A stretch of 30,514 nucleotides of DNA from DAOTXL01 sp034434895 (GTDB lineage Bacteria > Chloroflexota > Anaerolineae > JAAYZQ01), in the NCBI GenBank assembly GCA_034434895.1, contig DAOTYI010000011.1, positions 1-30,514 of the forward strand. The letters are read 5' to 3'. A program made the position numbers and the translations under genes. Position 1 is the stretch's first letter. Each line of letters starts with the position of its first letter. The notes under the pieces are model-generated. The model worked only from the letters and a program-made list of their open reading frames with translations. It did no database searches and was not told where the DNA came from. Positions 21,939 to 30,141 of this stretch are shown one piece after another.

Positions 21939-22754
21939 ATGGCCTACCTCCTCATCACCGGGCTGCTGATCCTGCTCCTCTACCCGGCCCTGGAGTGGCT
22001 GGTCCGCTCGTGGTTGAGCAATCCCTACTACACCCACGGGTTTCTGATACCGCTCCTGGCGGCGTTGCTGGCCTGGCGCCGCTGGCGCCCGCTGATCGCC
22101 GAGCCCCGCCGGAGTGAGGGCCGGATCGGCCTGCCGGCCACCCTTGTCAGCCTGGCCGCCGTGGTGTGGGCTTTGCGCTGGCAGAACTATGTCGTGGCCT
22201 CTCTGGCCGGTGTGAGCCTGCTGTTCGGCATCCTTCTGTACCTGGAAGGTTGGGCACGTCTGCGGCACTGGCTCTTCCCCCTGCTTTTCCTGACCCTGAT
22301 GGTGCCGCTGCCGTTCGTGGACCGGGCCAGCCCCTGGTTTGAATCGTTCACCGCCCATGCGGCGGCCGGATTGGCCCGTCTGGTCGGCATCGCCGTGGTG
22401 CAACAGGGCGGCGAACTGAGCCTGCCAGGCACCACCCTCGTCGTCGGTGCGCCGTGCAGCGGGCTGCGTTCGCTGGTGGCCATGTTCACGGTGGCAGTGG
22501 GCTGGATCTACCTGGTAGAAGGCCGGGCGGCGGCCAAGGCGCTGCTGCTGGCCGCCGTTGCACCCCTGGCGCTGTTCAGCAACGTGCTGCGCATCGCCAT
22601 CCTCCTGGCTGTGGCCCTGCTCTGGGGCCAGGAGCCGGCCCTGACCTTCTACCACGACTGGTCCAGTCCGATTCTGTTTCTCCTGGCACTGGGGCTGCTG
22701 CTGGCCCTGAGCAAGGGGGTGGGATGCTGGCAGATACGCGACGATCTCTTCTAA
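21939..22754 (+). CDS. Exosortase (EpsH/Xrt family)
   Basis: Exosortases are multi-pass membrane cysteine transpeptidases that process proteins with C-terminal sorting signals. This 271-residue protein has about eight membrane helices and the three conserved catalytic residues: C173 in VGAPCSGLRSL, R218 in FSNVLRIA and H239 in FYHDWSSPI. NPYYTHGFLIPLLAALLAW near the start is also a family signature. The start is ATG 21939 with GGAGAGAG upstream. It overlaps the EpsI gene by 31 nt. No PEP-CTERM-type substrate is visible in the window, so its targets lie elsewhere or use a different signal. The subtype of exosortase cannot be set by eye. Confidence 0.93.
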   Translation: MAYLLITGLLILLLYPALEWLVRSWLSNPYYTHGFLIPLLAALLAWRRWRPLIAEPRRSEGRIGLPATLVSLAAVVWALRWQNYVVASLAGVSLLFGILLYLEGWARLRHWLFPLLFLTLMVPLPFVDRASPWFESFTAHAAAGLARLVGIAVVQQGGELSLPGTTLVVGAPCSGLRSLVAMFTVAVGWIYLVEGRAAAKALLLAAVAPLALFSNVLRIAILLAVALLWGQEPALTFYHDWSSPILFLLALGLLLALSKGVGCWQIRDDLF

Positions 22755-23491
22755 TTATCGCCCTGCTGCTGATGGCGGTCGGGTTCACCTGGGGGCAACG
22801 GTGGGGGCAGGCCACCCGGCAGCCGGCCAGCCTGCCCCTTGCCGGCGAGGGACAGACCGAAACGTTGGGGGCTGTCTACTTTGTAGACGTGGAGGGCTGG
22901 TATCGCATCACCCCTTATGAAACGGCGGTGCGCTCCCCCTACGACCTGACCGCCGACACAACCGCCGAGATAGCCGCCGCCCTGCCAGCCACCCTGGGCC
23001 AGTGGCAGCAGGTCGGCGCGGACGAGTTCATCGGCGACGATCCGGCGGTCCTGTTCTACCTGAAACATCCCACCGTCGCCCTGGAACGGACCTACCAGCA
23101 TCCATCGGGCCAGAGGCTCACCCTGGCCCTCGTCGGCAACAAAGGGGAGGATAGCTTTTTGCTGTTCAGCCACACCCCCCAGACCTGCTATCCGGGCCGC
23201 CTGTGGAATGTCGTCACCGGCCGGCTGGAATCGGCCCCTCTGTCTGACGATGGGGGCCGCCCCATGTACGTGCAATATCTGCTCACCCAACACGCCCAGA
23301 CCGGTCAGAAGCTGATGGTCCTGTACTGGTATCTGTGGGGCGACCCCCAACGCGACTCCCGGCAGGGGGTGCTGTCCATGCGGGTCAACCTGCTCGTGCC
23401 CCCCGGTCAGAGCGAGGAAGCGGTCCTGGCCCACGCCTGGGACTTTATCCGCGCGCTGTTCCCGGCCACCGTGCCCTGGGAACGATTCTAA
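22724..23491 (+). CDS. EpsI/DUF3485 exosortase-associated protein
   Basis: This 255-residue protein starts with a membrane anchor (about 8-24, SLLIIALLLMAVGFTWG) and has an extracytoplasmic EpsI-like domain. Features include LPATLGQWQQVGADEF, the Cys-containing FSHTPQTCYPGRLWNVV (the usual H-x-P-x-x-C-x-P/L-x-x-G-W region), VQYLLTQ and VLYWYLWGD. EpsI proteins accompany exosortases in exopolysaccharide loci, sometimes fused. The start is ATG 22724, inside the end of the exosortase gene. Its stop overlaps the stop of the convergent baeRF gene by 4 bp. Biochemical role unknown in the family. Confidence 0.88.
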   Translation: MLADTRRSLLIIALLLMAVGFTWGQRWGQATRQPASLPLAGEGQTETLGAVYFVDVEGWYRITPYETAVRSPYDLTADTTAEIAAALPATLGQWQQVGADEFIGDDPAVLFYLKHPTVALERTYQHPSGQRLTLALVGNKGEDSFLLFSHTPQTCYPGRLWNVVTGRLESAPLSDDGGRPMYVQYLLTQHAQTGQKLMVLYWYLWGDPQRDSRQGVLSMRVNLLVPPGQSEEAVLAHAWDFIRALFPATVPWERF

Positions 23492-24603
23492 TAGCGGAGC
23501 AACGCTCCGATCCCGCCCGCCTCATCCAGCTTCTGGTTGCCGCGCACGATCTCCACCTCGACCCCCTGTTCCAGGGCCCGGTGGACCATCGTATCCACAA
23601 TATCCTCAACAGATTCTATCTGACCGCCGCACAGGGGACACTCCTCCCGTTCCACCAGCATCAGGTAACGGCAGTTCTGGCAGCGATACCCGGAAGCTTC
23701 AAGGCCGGCGGTGACCAGCAGCACTCCGACCCGATGTTCCTGGAGCGCAGCCAGTGTATCGGACAGGCCGGCCACTCCCCCACTGCCCCGCTTCCAGCCG
23801 GCAATCATCCTGTCCACCAACTCGGTCTCGCGCTTCTGGGCCACCTGTTCGATCAGGTCCATCGAACGGGATTGCACTTCGGCCACCGGTGCCCCAGAAT
23901 CCACCACAAACGAGCCGATCACCATATCCTGGAGCGATTTAGGCAACAGGTCATAGAATTGACGGACGTTGGCCTCGGTGCCCCCCAACACCAGGCGGGT
24001 GCAGCCGTTGCCGGTGCAAAACGCAGCCGTCGCCTCCACCGCCTCTTTCAAGTTGCGCTGGACGACCGCCTCCTCTCGCCGCGCCGAACGCGCCGCCCGA
24101 CCGCCGCGCATGCCGGTAATGCCCGATGCGCCGCCATGCTTCAAGCGGCGGACCTCCTCCCCCAACGTGCCCGATGCCTCCACCAGTTCACCCAGGTTAA
24201 AAAGGAACATCCGCGCCCCTTCACTATCCACCAGAATCACCCCATACCGACCATAGGCATCCAGCACATCGGTCAACGGCTTGATGTAGGGCCGGTGATA
24301 GACATACGCCTCGTTATGCACCGGCACAGCCAGCGAATAGGCCCGCCAAAAATCGGCATCCCGGCACGAAAAGACCGCTACCCCCTTGCCCTGCCAGTCA
24401 TATTCAAAATCGAAATAGCGTTCTACCGCCTCAATGTCAGCCGGGTTGGCCTCATCTGCCACCTTCTTGAGCAGGGCCCGCATGTTCAACTTGTATTGGT
24501 CGGTCTTTTGCTGAGTCGGATCCACGTTCAGATACAGGCTGAGGACCGGAGAACGCTCACTTCGGAACTGAACCAGCTCATCCATATCTTCCCTTGTAAA
24601 CAT
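23488..24603 (-). CDS. baeRF-family protein (eRF1/Pelota-like) with zinc ribbon
   Basis: This 371-residue protein resembles the bacterial archaeo-eukaryotic release-factor families. The N-terminus (MFTREDMDELVQFRSERSPV, LSLYLNVDP) and GKGVAVFSCRDADFWRAYSL match that group. The middle has YGVILVDSEGARMFLFNLGEL and a basic GG-containing loop (GITGMRGGRAARSARREEAV). The L7Ae-like part contains LVLGGTEANVRQFYDLLP and VIGSFVVDSG. A zinc ribbon (CQNC...CPLC) lies near the C-terminus. Proteins of this group are predicted to act on ribosomes, but function is not settled. A GGGAGG site precedes ATG 24603. Its stop overlaps the convergent epsI stop. Confidence 0.82.
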   Translation of the reverse strand: MFTREDMDELVQFRSERSPVLSLYLNVDPTQQKTDQYKLNMRALLKKVADEANPADIEAVERYFDFEYDWQGKGVAVFSCRDADFWRAYSLAVPVHNEAYVYHRPYIKPLTDVLDAYGRYGVILVDSEGARMFLFNLGELVEASGTLGEEVRRLKHGGASGITGMRGGRAARSARREEAVVQRNLKEAVEATAAFCTGNGCTRLVLGGTEANVRQFYDLLPKSLQDMVIGSFVVDSGAPVAEVQSRSMDLIEQVAQKRETELVDRMIAGWKRGSGGVAGLSDTLAALQEHRVGVLLVTAGLEASGYRCQNCRYLMLVEREECPLCGGQIESVEDIVDTMVHRALEQGVEVEIVRGNQKLDEAGGIGALLRY

Positions 24604-24692
24604 TTTTCCTCCCTTTTCAAATATACTTGTTTGCTACGTTCTCTACAGGACGGTTCATCATTGCATCCCCTCTTATTCCCCGCTCACGAGGG

Positions 24693-24830
24693 TGCTTAAA
24701 TATCCCCTCTCACCGCAGAGGCGCAGAGAACGCGGAGGAATCATAAAAAACTCGGCGGTCTCTGCGTCTCTGCGGTGCAAACCGGGACTTTTTCAGCAGC
24801 CTCCCCGGTGGTTTTCAGACAGGCGCTTAG
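24693..24830. repeat. CACCGCAGAG hairpin repeat plus half of TCTGAAAACCACC repeat
   Basis: Arms around 24711-24738 (CACCGCAGAGGCGCAGAG and on) and 24751-24777 (ending CTCTGCGGTG) form a long hairpin. The flank GCTTAAATATCCCC and GGAATCATAAA matches 4743-4800. A further fragment (24806-24830, GGTGGTTTTCAGACAGGC) is half of the 5516 family. It fills the 223-bp gap between the protease and the baeRF gene. Confidence 0.85.
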
Positions 24831-25990
24831 TCGCCGGGACGTTCCTCCAGAGTGACGTCAATCTGACGCTGCCTGCCGTCGCGCACAATAGTGAGTGTCA
24901 CCACATCACCCACGCTGGTGGAACTGGCCAGGTAATTGATGATGTCATCGAAGCGCTTGACCGGCTTATCGTTGATGGCCACCACAATATCCCCGCCGGC
25001 CAGCATCGGCACACCGGAGACGACCACCTGGCGCCCCCCACCCCGCAGGCCGGCCTTGTCAGCCGGGCTACCCGGCTCCACCTGGGCAATGAGCACCCCC
25101 GTCTCCACCGGCAGGTCCATGGCTTCAACCATCTCCGGGGTGATGGTCCGCCCCCGTACCCCGATCCAAGGGTGGCGGTAGCGCCCGTGGGCGATCAGCT
25201 CCGGCACCACCCGCTTCACAATGTCCACCGGAACGGCGAACCCGATCCCGGCGTTGGCCCCGGTGGTGGAGCGGATAGCCGTATTGACGCCGATGACCCG
25301 CCCCTGGGAATCGAGCAAAGGTCCCCCTGAATTGCCCGGGTTGATGGCTGCATCGGTCTGGATCACCTCGGCCAGTTGGAAATCGCTGTTGTCTCGCGGT
25401 AACGTCCGCTCCAGGGAGCTGATGATGCCGACCGTCACCGTCCGCTCCAGGCCGAAGGGGTTGCCGATGGCGATGGCCCGTTGTCCCACCTGCAAGGTGG
25501 AGGACTGGCCCAGTTCAACCACAGTCAGCTCCTCCGCCGGAACGTCAATCTTGAGCACCGCCAGATCGCTGCCGGGGTCCGCGCCAACCAGCTTGGCCGG
25601 GACGGTCCGCTCGTCGGCCAGGGTGACCAGCAGCTCCGGGGCGGCCTCCGCCACATGGTTATTGGTAACGATGTGCCCCTCCCTGTCAATCACAAAGCCG
25701 GAACCGATGCACTCGCCAAACTGATTCCGCGCCGTGACGCACACCACCGCCGGGCTGACCCGGGCATATACACGGGTGACAATCTGCTCCTCAATATCCA
25801 CTGCCTGAGCGGCCTGATCGGGGGGCAGCGGCGTGGGCGTCAAGACAATGAGGGTCGGTGTGAACCTCAACATCGCCGGCGTGGAGGTCGGCGCGACGGT
25901 GAGCCTGGTCAACTCACTCAAGTTACACGCCAGCCCACTGAGAGCCAACAGAGCCAGAATGAATAGAACCTCTATCTTTTTGCCCATCAT
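24827..25990 (-). CDS. HtrA/DegP-type serine protease lipoprotein
   Basis: This 387-residue protein combines a lipoprotein signal (LALLALSGLAC, lipidated C22) with a Thr/Pro-rich spacer, a trypsin-like protease domain and one PDZ domain (about 277-380). The catalytic triad is H112 (VTNNHV), D142 (GSDLAVLK) and S221 (INPGNSGGPLL). It is expected to act on misfolded extracytoplasmic proteins. Two cysteines (C84 and C94) flank the start of the protease core and could form a disulfide, which is unusual in this family. The start is ATG 25990 (a second ATG follows at once), with GGAGG eleven bases upstream. A good promoter lies at 26068-26096. The next gene on this strand (baeRF) is separated by a repeat-filled gap. 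Confidence 0.93.
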   Translation of the reverse strand: MMGKKIEVLFILALLALSGLACNLSELTRLTVAPTSTPAMLRFTPTLIVLTPTPLPPDQAAQAVDIEEQIVTRVYARVSPAVVCVTARNQFGECIGSGFVIDREGHIVTNNHVAEAAPELLVTLADERTVPAKLVGADPGSDLAVLKIDVPAEELTVVELGQSSTLQVGQRAIAIGNPFGLERTVTVGIISSLERTLPRDNSDFQLAEVIQTDAAINPGNSGGPLLDSQGRVIGVNTAIRSTTGANAGIGFAVPVDIVKRVVPELIAHGRYRHPWIGVRGRTITPEMVEAMDLPVETGVLIAQVEPGSPADKAGLRGGGRQVVVSGVPMLAGGDIVVAINDKPVKRFDDIINYLASSTSVGDVVTLTIVRDGRQRQIDVTLEERPGD

Positions 25991-26067
25991 CTGAACCTGA
26001 ACCTCCGCTGATGTGCCTTTTGGGGAGAGCCAGGCCGGTTTGGGTCCGGCGGCTCCTCACACTCTAT

Positions 26068-26096
26068 ATTGTACACCGCTTTGCTTGAAAAATCAA
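26068..26096 (-). promoter_or_regulatory. Sigma-70 promoter of the HtrA-type protease
   Basis: On the minus strand TTGATT (26091-26096), a 17-bp spacer and TACAAT (26068-26073). A palindrome GCTTGA AAAA TCAAGC (26083-26098) covers the -35 box and could be an operator. Confidence 0.75.
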
Positions 26097-26125
26097 GCCC
26101 CACCCCCCGCTCCCACCCTACACGT

Positions 26126-26190
26126 CCCTGACGGTCCCCTGGACAGCCTGGAAAGGCTGTCCTCCACCGGCGGGGTGGAAAGTGTCAGGG
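26126..26190. repeat. Cloverleaf-like palindromic element
   Basis: An outer stem CCCTGAC (26126-26132) / GTCAGGG (26184-26190) encloses two hairpins: GGACAGCC / GGCTGTCC (26141-26162) and CCACC / GGTGG (26164-26178). It lies directly upstream of the -35 box of the following gene and between divergent promoters. Confidence 0.6.
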
Positions 26191-26197
26191 GGCCAGT

Positions 26198-26226
26198 TGC
26201 CAGAGCAGACAAGATGTGCTATGATT
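26198..26226 (+). promoter_or_regulatory. Sigma-70 promoter of the secreted M23-like protein
   Basis: TTGCCA (26198-26203), a 17-bp spacer and TATGAT (26221-26226), preceded by TGC (extended -10). Transcription should begin near 26233, giving a ~40-nt leader. Confidence 0.8.
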
Positions 26227-26272
26227 AGACCGGCAAGAAATACCCGCACGCAGATCGTAAATCGGAGAGAAA

Positions 26273-29056
26273 ATGGACAACAACCGCAGCAGAACGCAAA
26301 CCATTCCTCGTTTCCTCGCCCTGTTTTTGATCGCCCTCCTCCTGGGGATCACAGCCACCGGACCGTCGGCCCTGCCCGCGGCCCGCGCTCAGGGCGCAGT
26401 ACAGTTCGACCAGGGCATTGACCCCACCCTCTGGTACCAGGACCATGAGATCGAGCACGCCTGGCGGCCGGACTACCTGCACCTGGCCACCGGCGATCCA
26501 TCCTCGACCGACCATGGCGTCTACGAATGGCCCTTTGCCCTCGATTCTATCGGCTGGAACATGCAGTCGTACCAGAACTACGGGGGGACTCCCTATTTTC
26601 ATCACGGCATGGACATGATGAAGGTCTATGGCACCCAGGTGTACAATCGTTCCGGTGGACAGGTGATCAACATCGAAAACTACCGGCCTCCCAGCGACCT
26701 GTACTGGGAGGTGGCCGTCCTGGACCCGGATGGCTACATCTGGCAGTACCACCACATTGACCACTACACCATCCCCCAGTATATCTGGGACAAGTATTAC
26801 GAGTATCTGGCCGATCCGATCAACGGCGGCTTCATCCCCCCCGATACCTACATCGGCGACATTGTCTACTGGCCGGTCTGGTCGTTTGGCAAGCAGTTCA
26901 ACCACATCCACCTGAACATCCTGGCAGAGGGGGGGGTATATGTCAACGGCTTTGCCTTCCATGTCCCGCTGCCCGACACGGATGGCCCCGAGATCCAGGC
27001 CGTCGGCCTGCTCAAGAACGGCCAGGTCTATGCCGGCAACGAGGTTGAAGGGGACTATAGCCTGTACGTCCGCGCCCGTGACCTGATCCTGGACGATGTC
27101 TACTGGCTGCCGCCGTGGGAGTTCACCTTCTCCGTGGACTGCGGGCCGACGCACACCACCTGGCGCTTCGATACCCTGCCCGGCGGCGCAGATATCTATG
27201 CCTACCTGAACGACTTTTATGTGGTGCCACCGACGTGTGGGGATTATGGCTGCCGGGACTATTACATTGACCTGGGGTTCATCCCCGATTCCCAGTTCCA
27301 GTTCCCGGCCGATGGCGGTGAGCATGTGATCTCGGTGACGGTGCGCGACTATGCCGGCAACGCCGACAGCCAGGATTTCACCTACACCGTGATCGCCCCC
27401 CTGGCGGGAACACCGGTCTGGCAGGACGATTTCGAGGCCAACCAGGGCTGGGTTCCCAACCCCTTCGGCTCGGACACGGCGACTTCGGGGCAGTGGGAGC
27501 GGGGCGACCCCGAAGACACCTACTCCAACGGGCCCAAGCAGTTGGGCACGACGACGAGCGGGGTGAACGACCTGGTGACGGGGCGGCTGTCGGGCGCCAA
27601 TGCCAACAGCTACGACATTGACGGGGGGATCACCTCCATCCGTTCGCCGGACATCACCCTGCCGGTAACCGATTCCCTGACGCTGGCTTTCCGCTACTAC
27701 CTGGCCCACGGCAGCAACTCCTCAGCCGCCGATTTCCTGCGGGTCAAGGTGGTGGGTGCCACCACGACGACGGTGTTCGAGGAGTTGGGCGCTGCCGAAA
27801 ACGACAACGGGTTCTGGTCGCTCAAGACCGTGAGCCTGGATGCCTGGGCCGGGCAGACGATCTACCTGCTGATCGAAGCGGCGGATGAGGGCAGCGACAG
27901 CCTGGTGGAGGCGGCCATTGACGACCTGCTGATCGTCGCCGCCGCCAACCGACCCCCCGTAGCGGTCGCCCAGTCGGTGACCACCTACGAGGATACCCCG
28001 GTGGACATTGTGCTGTCCGGCTACGACCTGGACTGCGATCCCCTGACCTTCAGCGTCGTGACGGGGCCAGAACACGGCACGCTGGGCGGCACAGCGCCCC
28101 ACCTGACCTACACGCCGACGCTCAACTACTCCGGCTCCGACGCCTTTACCTTTGTCGTCAACGACGGGCTGGTCAACTCGGAAGCGGCGACGGTGACCAT
28201 CACCGTGTCGCCGGTCAACGGTGCGCCGCTGGCCTACTCCCAGACGGTGACCACCACCGAGGACACCCCCCTGGCGATCCTCCTGTCCGGCTCTGACCCG
28301 GACGACGACCCGCTCACCTTCAGCGCCGTATCCGGCCCGGACCACGGCACGCTGGGCGGCGCAGCGCCCCACCTGACCTACACGCCGACGCTCAACTATT
28401 CCGGCCCCGACGCCTTCACCTTTGTCGTCAACGATGGGCTGGTCAACTCGGAAGCGGCGACGGTGACCATCACCGTGTTGCCGGTCAACGACGCGCCGCT
28501 GGCCCACCCCCAGGCAGCAACCACCACCGAGGACATCCCCCTGGCGATCCTCCTGTCCGGCTCCGACCCGGACGACGACCCGCTCACCTTCAGCGTCGTA
28601 TCCGGCCCGGACCACGGCACGCTGGGCGGCGCAGCGCCCCACCTGACCTACACGCCGACGCTCAACTACTCCGGCCCCGACGCCTTTACCTTTGTCGTCA
28701 ATGACGGGTTGGTCAACTCGGAAGCGGCGACGGTGACCATCACCGTGTTGCCGGTCAACGACGCGCCGCTGGCCTACCCCCAGGCGATCACCACCGCGCA
28801 GGGCCGCACGGCAGCCATCACCCTCAGCGGTTGGGATGTTGAGGGGGCCGAACTGACCTACCGCCTTGTCACCGGACCGGGCCACGGCACCCTCGGCGGG
28901 ACAGCGCCCACTCTGATCTACACGCCGGCCCCCGGCTACTATGGCGCCGACAGTTTTACCTTTCTCGTGAACGACGGCGAGCTGGACTCGGAACCGGCGC
29001 CGGTCAGCATCACCATCAGAGCAGTCGTCTATCTGCCGGTGGTTATCAAACGTTAA
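26273..29056 (+). CDS. Secreted modular protein: M23-like, jelly-roll and four Big_9 repeats
   Basis: This 927-residue protein has a signal peptide (hydrophobic 14-30, likely cleavage after ARAQ near 40). The first domain looks like a divergent M23 metallopeptidase: H110-H-G-M-D114 (HxGxD) and H211-I-H213 (HxH), with a HH-D-H cluster at 160-164. A jelly-roll/adhesin-like domain follows (about 383-560, VWQDDFEANQGW ... AAIDDLLIV). Four ~90-residue Ig-like Big_9 (tandem-95) repeats run from about 560 to 915 (EDTP..I.LSG.D.D..PLTF, then GTLGG, YTPTLNYSG, DAFTFVVNDG). It ends AVVYLPVVIKR. A GGAGAG site precedes ATG 26273. The enzyme may cut cell-wall or other peptides, if active. No homologous neighbour suggests the target. 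Confidence 0.88.
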   Translation: MDNNRSRTQTIPRFLALFLIALLLGITATGPSALPAARAQGAVQFDQGIDPTLWYQDHEIEHAWRPDYLHLATGDPSSTDHGVYEWPFALDSIGWNMQSYQNYGGTPYFHHGMDMMKVYGTQVYNRSGGQVINIENYRPPSDLYWEVAVLDPDGYIWQYHHIDHYTIPQYIWDKYYEYLADPINGGFIPPDTYIGDIVYWPVWSFGKQFNHIHLNILAEGGVYVNGFAFHVPLPDTDGPEIQAVGLLKNGQVYAGNEVEGDYSLYVRARDLILDDVYWLPPWEFTFSVDCGPTHTTWRFDTLPGGADIYAYLNDFYVVPPTCGDYGCRDYYIDLGFIPDSQFQFPADGGEHVISVTVRDYAGNADSQDFTYTVIAPLAGTPVWQDDFEANQGWVPNPFGSDTATSGQWERGDPEDTYSNGPKQLGTTTSGVNDLVTGRLSGANANSYDIDGGITSIRSPDITLPVTDSLTLAFRYYLAHGSNSSAADFLRVKVVGATTTTVFEELGAAENDNGFWSLKTVSLDAWAGQTIYLLIEAADEGSDSLVEAAIDDLLIVAAANRPPVAVAQSVTTYEDTPVDIVLSGYDLDCDPLTFSVVTGPEHGTLGGTAPHLTYTPTLNYSGSDAFTFVVNDGLVNSEAATVTITVSPVNGAPLAYSQTVTTTEDTPLAILLSGSDPDDDPLTFSAVSGPDHGTLGGAAPHLTYTPTLNYSGPDAFTFVVNDGLVNSEAATVTITVLPVNDAPLAHPQAATTTEDIPLAILLSGSDPDDDPLTFSVVSGPDHGTLGGAAPHLTYTPTLNYSGPDAFTFVVNDGLVNSEAATVTITVLPVNDAPLAYPQAITTAQGRTAAITLSGWDVEGAELTYRLVTGPGHGTLGGTAPTLIYTPAPGYYGADSFTFLVNDGELDSEPAPVSITIRAVVYLPVVIKR
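27946..29024 (+). repeat. Four 270-bp in-frame coding repeats
   Basis: The Big_9 repeats are visible at DNA level with a strict 270-bp period (GCGCCGCT at 28223, 28493 and 28763). The second and third units are nearly identical in DNA, so they arose by recent duplication or are homogenised by recombination. The first and last units are more diverged. Confidence 0.9.
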
Positions 29057-29077
29057 GAGCCTGTCCGAAAGGGTGTC

Positions 29078-29155
29078 ATCCTCCCGCAGGTTTAGAGCCA
29101 GCCGGGTAACTGCTCGCAGTTGCCCGGCTCGTAGAACCTGCGGGAGGATTTTATG
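29078..29155. terminator. Nested hairpin with T-rich tail after the modular protein gene
   Basis: A perfect 15-bp outer stem (29078-29092 with 29135-29149, CCTCCCGCAGG / CCTGCGGGAGG) encloses a second hairpin (29103-29128) built of CCGGG..AACTGC / GCAGTT..CCCGG, a variant of the GGGCAACTGC repeat. ATTTTAT follows. It may act as terminator, but it is also clearly a composite of two repeat families. Confidence 0.75.
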
Positions 29156-29227
29156 GGGGGCCGGCCCCGCGCCTGTCCTGCAACCAGGCGGGAATTTAAC
29201 AGGGCCCTGCTGGCATTGCCAGAGCGA

Positions 29228-29256
29228 TTGACAGCCAACCCGCTTTGTGGTATCCT
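29228..29256 (+). promoter_or_regulatory. Sigma-70 promoter of the mntA-hepT pair
   Basis: TTGACA (29228-29233), a 17-bp spacer and TATCCT (29251-29256). The -10 lies 20 bp before the ATG at 29277, so the leader is short. Confidence 0.82.
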
Positions 29257-29276
29257 GCCTTCAGGTGGGGGCAACA

Positions 29277-29795
29277 ATGGAATCCTTCGATCTGGATCAA
29301 TACGCAGAAGCGTTGGAGCACTACTTCGCCTCCCTGGATGGGGTGGTGCTGGCCTACCTGTTCGGCTCTCACGCCCGGGGACGGGCCTGGGCCCACAGCG
29401 ATGTGGACGTGGCGGTGCTCCTGGAAGGCCATCCTGATGACGACCGTTGCTTTGATATGCGGCTGGAAGTCATCGGCGGACTGATGGGAATTCTGCCCAC
29501 CAACGACGTGGACGTGCTGATCCTCAACCAGGCCCCGCCGGCGTTCCGCTATGCCGTGTTGCGCGATGGCATCCTCCTCTTCTGCCGTGACCGCCAGGCG
29601 ATGATCGAGTTCCGCGTGCGCGCGTTGAACGAGTACCTGGACTTCAAACCGATCCTGAAACGGCACGAAAATGCCATTCTGGAAAAGGCGCGGAAAGGAG
29701 AGTTACTCCATGGATACGACGTCTATCAACAGACGCCTCCAGCAGATCCAGAAGTGCTTGCGCGTCTTGCGCGGCCTTCAACCGATGAGCTATGA
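29277..29795 (+). CDS. mntA: MntA-type nucleotidyltransferase antitoxin
   Basis: This 172-residue protein has the minimal nucleotidyltransferase signature G30-S31-X10-D42-V-D44 (LFGSHARGRAWAHSDVDVAV). The third acidic residue is in TNDVDVLIL. In characterised MntA-HepT pairs this enzyme neutralises the toxin by adding AMP groups to its active-site tyrosine. The start is ATG 29277; a GTG at 29247 lies within the promoter. The gene runs 86 nt into hepT in another frame, giving a C-terminal tail of roughly 30 residues beyond the usual ~140-residue length. This suggests loss of an earlier stop. Co-transcription with hepT from the promoter at 29228 is expected. Confidence 0.9.
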   Translation: MESFDLDQYAEALEHYFASLDGVVLAYLFGSHARGRAWAHSDVDVAVLLEGHPDDDRCFDMRLEVIGGLMGILPTNDVDVLILNQAPPAFRYAVLRDGILLFCRDRQAMIEFRVRALNEYLDFKPILKRHENAILEKARKGELLHGYDVYQQTPPADPEVLARLARPSTDEL

Positions 29796-30141
29796 GGCGT
29801 TCGCCAAGAACTATCTCTATACCGATACAGCAGAACACAACTTTCAAGTGGCTATCCAGGCTGTCCTGGATATTGCCAGCATCATCCTGGCCGATCAGGC
29901 GGTCAAGATTCCCAGGGACTATAAGGACCTCTTCCCCCCCCTGGCTGAGATCGGCGTCCTGCCGGCCGACTTGGCCCAAAAACTGGTCGGTATGGCCAAG
30001 TTCCGCAACGTGCTGGTGCACCTGTACCTGGAGGTAGACTTGCAGCGGGTCTACCGCTATTTGCAGGAGAACCTGGACGACTTTGAGACCTTTGCCCGCT
30101 ACGTGAGCGAGTGGCTGCAGATCCACGCGGCAGAGGAGTAA
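29710..30141 (+). CDS. hepT: HepT-type HEPN ribonuclease toxin
   Basis: This 143-residue HEPN (DUF86) protein has the RX4HXY motif at R99-H104-Y106 (KFRNVLVHLYLEVD). R and H form the RNase site, and Y is the residue AMPylated by MntA in the known system. It is all-helical, with EHNFQVAIQAVLDIASIIL typical of the group. The start is ATG 29710 with AAGGAG nine bases upstream; the in-frame ATG at 29671 lies before that site and is less likely. It overlaps mntA by 86 nt in a different frame. All key residues are present, so the toxin is probably active unless neutralised. Confidence 0.9.
   Translation: MDTTSINRRLQQIQKCLRVLRGLQPMSYEAFAKNYLYTDTAEHNFQVAIQAVLDIASIILADQAVKIPRDYKDLFPPLAEIGVLPADLAQKLVGMAKFRNVLVHLYLEVDLQRVYRYLQENLDDFETFARYVSEWLQIHAAEE

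Noticed and set aside
26225..28885. Long antisense frames (494 and 387 residues) opposite the modular secreted gene
   Set aside because: They mirror the codon bias and repeats of the plus-strand gene, have no ribosome sites and no recognisable domains.
27946..29024. Tandem repeats as a CRISPR array
   Set aside because: The period is 270 bp, in frame, and encodes Big_9 domains.
29021..29056. Modular protein as a canonical exosortase substrate
   Set aside because: No PEP-like motif followed by a membrane helix; the hydrophobic stretch is only about eight residues.
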